DNA of 64,000 nt. Origin: Flavobacteriales bacterium. Lineage in GTDB: Bacteria; Bacteroidota; Bacteroidia; Flavobacteriales_E; Vicingaceae. The stretch is taken from contig JACJZD010000001.1 of assembly GCA_020635795.1 (NCBI GenBank), forward strand, positions 443,001 through 507,000. The letters are read 5' to 3'. The position numbers and the translations under genes are program-made. Every line of letters begins with the position of its first letter. Positions within the stretch are counted from its first letter, which is position 1. Shown in pieces: positions 62,513 through 64,000 of this stretch. The notes beneath the pieces are model-generated. The model was not told the DNA's origin. It did no database searches and was given only the letters and a program-made list of their open reading frames with translations.

Positions 62513-63025
62513 ATGAAAAAAGTTATATTATATCCTACAGTTGTTGTACTATTTGTGACATTAATCTCATTTGTAAGTAAAATAGGTGTAAAACCAAGCG
62601 TTTTAGAAATGAGTGGTTATGTGCTTAAAGACGAAAAAAAGATTGAAGGTGCTTTAGTAAAACTTTATCAGAACAATACTATTGTAAACAAAACGCTTAC
62701 TAAAAGTAATGCTAGGTTTAAGTTTTTGTTGTTTAGCGATAATGAATACATGATTGAAGTAAGTAAAGAAGGAATGATGGACGAACGTGTTTACATCAAC
62801 ACTAAAAATACTGGCGATTTAGACGACAAATACTATTTTGAATTTATTGTTGATTTAATTGATGCTGATAAATATAAAAATGTAGATGCATCAGTGTTGG
62901 ACTTTCCCACAGCTATTATTAAATACGATGCTGGTGAAGATGAATACGTACATGATAAAGGATATACCATGCAAGTTCGTAACGACATGAAAAAAATGAA
63001 CGAACAGCTCAACAAAAAGAAATAA
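62513..63025 (+). CDS. Exported protein with carboxypeptidase-regulatory-like domain
   Basis: From ATG 62513 the protein is 170 residues, with an N-terminal signal or anchor (KKVILYPTVVVLFVTLISFV) and a regulatory-like beta domain: EMSGYVLKDEKKIEGALVKLYQNN, with later NEYMIEVSKEGMMDERVYINTK. A charged tail ends MKKMNEQLNKKK. Function unknown; probably a periplasmic or surface protein. An earlier ATG at 62405 would precede the signal peptide with 36 unrelated residues and is rejected. It ends before a bidirectional terminator. Confidence 0.7.
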   Translation: MKKVILYPTVVVLFVTLISFVSKIGVKPSVLEMSGYVLKDEKKIEGALVKLYQNNTIVNKTLTKSNARFKFLLFSDNEYMIEVSKEGMMDERVYINTKNTGDLDDKYYFEFIVDLIDADKYKNVDASVLDFPTAIIKYDAGEDEYVHDKGYTMQVRNDMKKMNEQLNKKK

Positions 63026-63040
63026 AAAAAAAAGAGGAAT

Positions 63041-63076
63041 AAAAAAAGTCCAGCAATTTTGCTGGACTTTTTTTTT
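63041..63076. terminator. Bidirectional terminator between the exported protein and csp genes
   Basis: An 8-bp perfect stem (63048-63055 with 63060-63067, loop ATTT) is flanked by seven A residues on one side and a long T run on the other. It can terminate both convergent genes. Confidence 0.8.
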
Positions 63077-63095
63077 ACTTATATAAACCTTAAAA

Positions 63096-63287
63096 CTATT
63101 GTTTTTCAACGTTTATTGCAGAAGGACCTTTTTGAGTATCTTCAACATCATAAGTTACTAGATCATCTTCTTTTAAATATGTACTTGTTCCTGATTTGTG
63201 AACAAATAAATCTTTTCCACCATCGTCTGGAACTATGAATCCAAATCCTTTTTGATCATTAAAAAATTTTACTTTACCTGTAGCCAT
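63096..63287 (-). CDS. Cold-shock domain protein (CspA family)
   Basis: The 63-residue protein is a single cold-shock domain with RNP1-type KGFGFIVPDDGG, RNP2-type DLFVHKSG and start TGKVKFFNDQK. It binds single-stranded RNA or DNA and acts as an RNA chaperone. A TACATTTA box close to the -7 consensus lies ~20 bp upstream on the minus strand, and the 5' leader is AT-rich as is common for csp genes. Confidence 0.95.
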   Translation of the reverse strand: MATGKVKFFNDQKGFGFIVPDDGGKDLFVHKSGTSTYLKEDDLVTYDVEDTQKGPSAINVEKQ

Positions 63288-63420
63288 TGTTATTTATTGT
63301 TTATTAATATTATGGTAAATGTAACATTTATAATTGGTTAATCACTTAATTTTCTAATTATTATCCCTTTTCATTAAAATCAAGTTGTAATTTTTATCGG
63401 TTTCGTTCATTATATCTTAC

Positions 63421-63428
63421 TAACTTTG
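63421..63428 (+). promoter_or_regulatory. -7 promoter box of the helicase gene
   Basis: TAACTTTG matches TAnnTTTG exactly and lies 32 bp upstream of the helicase ATG. A good -33 box is not evident. Confidence 0.45.
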
Positions 63429-63460
63429 GCAAATAACGTATTCAAATTATACAACTAAAA

Positions 63461-64000
63461 ATGCCTTTTAAAAAGCTATTGCCCATCCTTCAAGAAAACA
63501 TTGCCCAATTGGGTTTTACTGATGCTACACCTTTCCAGAAACTAATCATTCCAAAAATTAAAGGCGGAACTAATTTGTTTTGTATTGCACCAAAAGGAAG
63601 TGGAAAATCTACCGCATTGGCATTGGTAGTTATTCAACGACTAAATGGAACCATGCTCGACGATGTTCCTAGGGCGTTGATTTATGTGAAAGATAGGCAA
63701 GCAGCTCTTGAGTTAGAAGCGGTGTTTAAAACGTTTTTAAAAGATACTGATTTAAGAATTTATTCGGCTTACGAAGAACCAAAAATTAGTAACCAGCGCG
63801 ACGATATTTATGCCGGAATGGACATTGTAATAGCTACTCCAAAGCGTTTAAGCAAGTTGTATTACATGAATGGAATAAATTTGGGCAGGTTACAACTTTT
63901 GATTGTTGAAGATGCAGAGTTTATTTTTGATAATAGCGGACACACTGATGTAGATAGAATTACAGAGAGTTTAAATAAATGTCAGTATTTGGTGTTTAAC
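63461..64000 (+). CDS. DEAD/DEAH-box-type helicase, N-terminal part (3' truncated by window)
   Basis: The frame is open from ATG 63461 to the window end (180 codons). It shows a Q-motif region TPFQKLIIPKIKGG, a Walker A-like FCIAPKGSGKSTALALV, motif Ib ATPKRLSKLYY and, in place of DEAD, LLIVEDAEFIFD. The order matches the DEAD-box RecA-like domain 1 of RNA helicases. The motif II text VEDAE is not canonical DEAD, though similar proteins appear to be common in flavobacteria. Role in RNA metabolism is likely; the second domain lies outside the window. Confidence 0.8.
   Translation, partial: MPFKKLLPILQENIAQLGFTDATPFQKLIIPKIKGGTNLFCIAPKGSGKSTALALVVIQRLNGTMLDDVPRALIYVKDRQAALELEAVFKTFLKDTDLRIYSAYEEPKISNQRDDIYAGMDIVIATPKRLSKLYYMNGINLGRLQLLIVEDAEFIFDNSGHTDVDRITESLNKCQYLVFN

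Noticed and set aside
1..64000. CRISPR arrays, tRNA, rRNA, integrases or transposases
   Set aside because: I found no repeat-spacer pattern, no clover-leaf candidate with a CCA end and no transposase motif. The PKD region is repetitive at the protein level only.

Overview
The window comes from an AT-rich member of the Bacteroidota, most likely a Flavobacteriales-type marine or aquatic bacterium. The evidence is a PorV/PorQ-family barrel, PorP/SprF, a gliding-motility/T9SS C-terminal domain protein, T9SS-type C-terminal domains, a TonB receptor with a carboxypeptidase-regulatory N-terminus, LytS/LytTR with a reporter propeller, TPR-SpoIIE proteins, and several upstream TAnnTTTG (-7) boxes typical of the phylum. 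Many starts are TTG and there are few Shine-Dalgarno-like sequences. I see no tRNA, rRNA, CRISPR array, integrase or transposase gene.

Layout. 1-2909: 3' end of a large T9SS-exported surface protein and a PorV/PorQ barrel. 2985-9923: housekeeping and membrane genes (greA-HIT, ruvC, a flippase-like membrane protein, GT2, an orphan OppC-type permease, an AtoE-like transporter, a flavin reductase). 9928-15214: lipoprotein, dihydrofolate reductase translationally coupled to an M61 peptidase, a SiaC-type phosphoprotein, a thioesterase and a coiled-coil lipoprotein. 15216-24913: a glycosyltransferase, then a PorP/SprF - TPR/propeller - giant PKD adhesin cluster, and a divergent Nramp-fold transporter. 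25001-43653: an envelope or exopolysaccharide region (YfhO, AsnB-type amidotransferase, heparinase-like protein, flippase, GT4, two methyltransferases, a fused dehydrogenase/oxidoreductase, an FkbM-like protein, UDP-GlcNAc 2-epimerase). It is interrupted by an orphan T9SS domain and a LytS/LytTR sensor pair. 43648-50611: core genes (M42 peptidase, dnaN, lon, GlmU-family, L31). 50759-55469: a metal-homeostasis group (TonB receptor divergent from DtxR regulator and ZIP transporter, with a 16-bp palindrome between) and smpB. 55626-62429: a GG-leader peptide and three TPR-SpoIIE phosphatases. 62513-64000: a small exported protein, a cold-shock protein and the 5' part of a DEAD-box-like helicase.

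Most unusual points. (1) The PKD adhesin gene is split by three single-base homopolymer indels within about 420 bp. (2) There is a cysteine-free GG-leader peptide whose core is a diverged tandem duplication, with no visible maturation enzyme nearby. (3) Two neighbouring SpoIIE paralogues share a nearly identical 3' block, and each carries a different palindromic insertion, in frame, at the same inter-motif position. (4) A perfect DtxR-type palindrome sits in the TonB-receptor promoter. (5) Two adjacent polysaccharide genes have coding-like N-terminal extensions with no canonical start. (6) An Nramp-fold protein lacks the DPGN and MPH metal-binding motifs.
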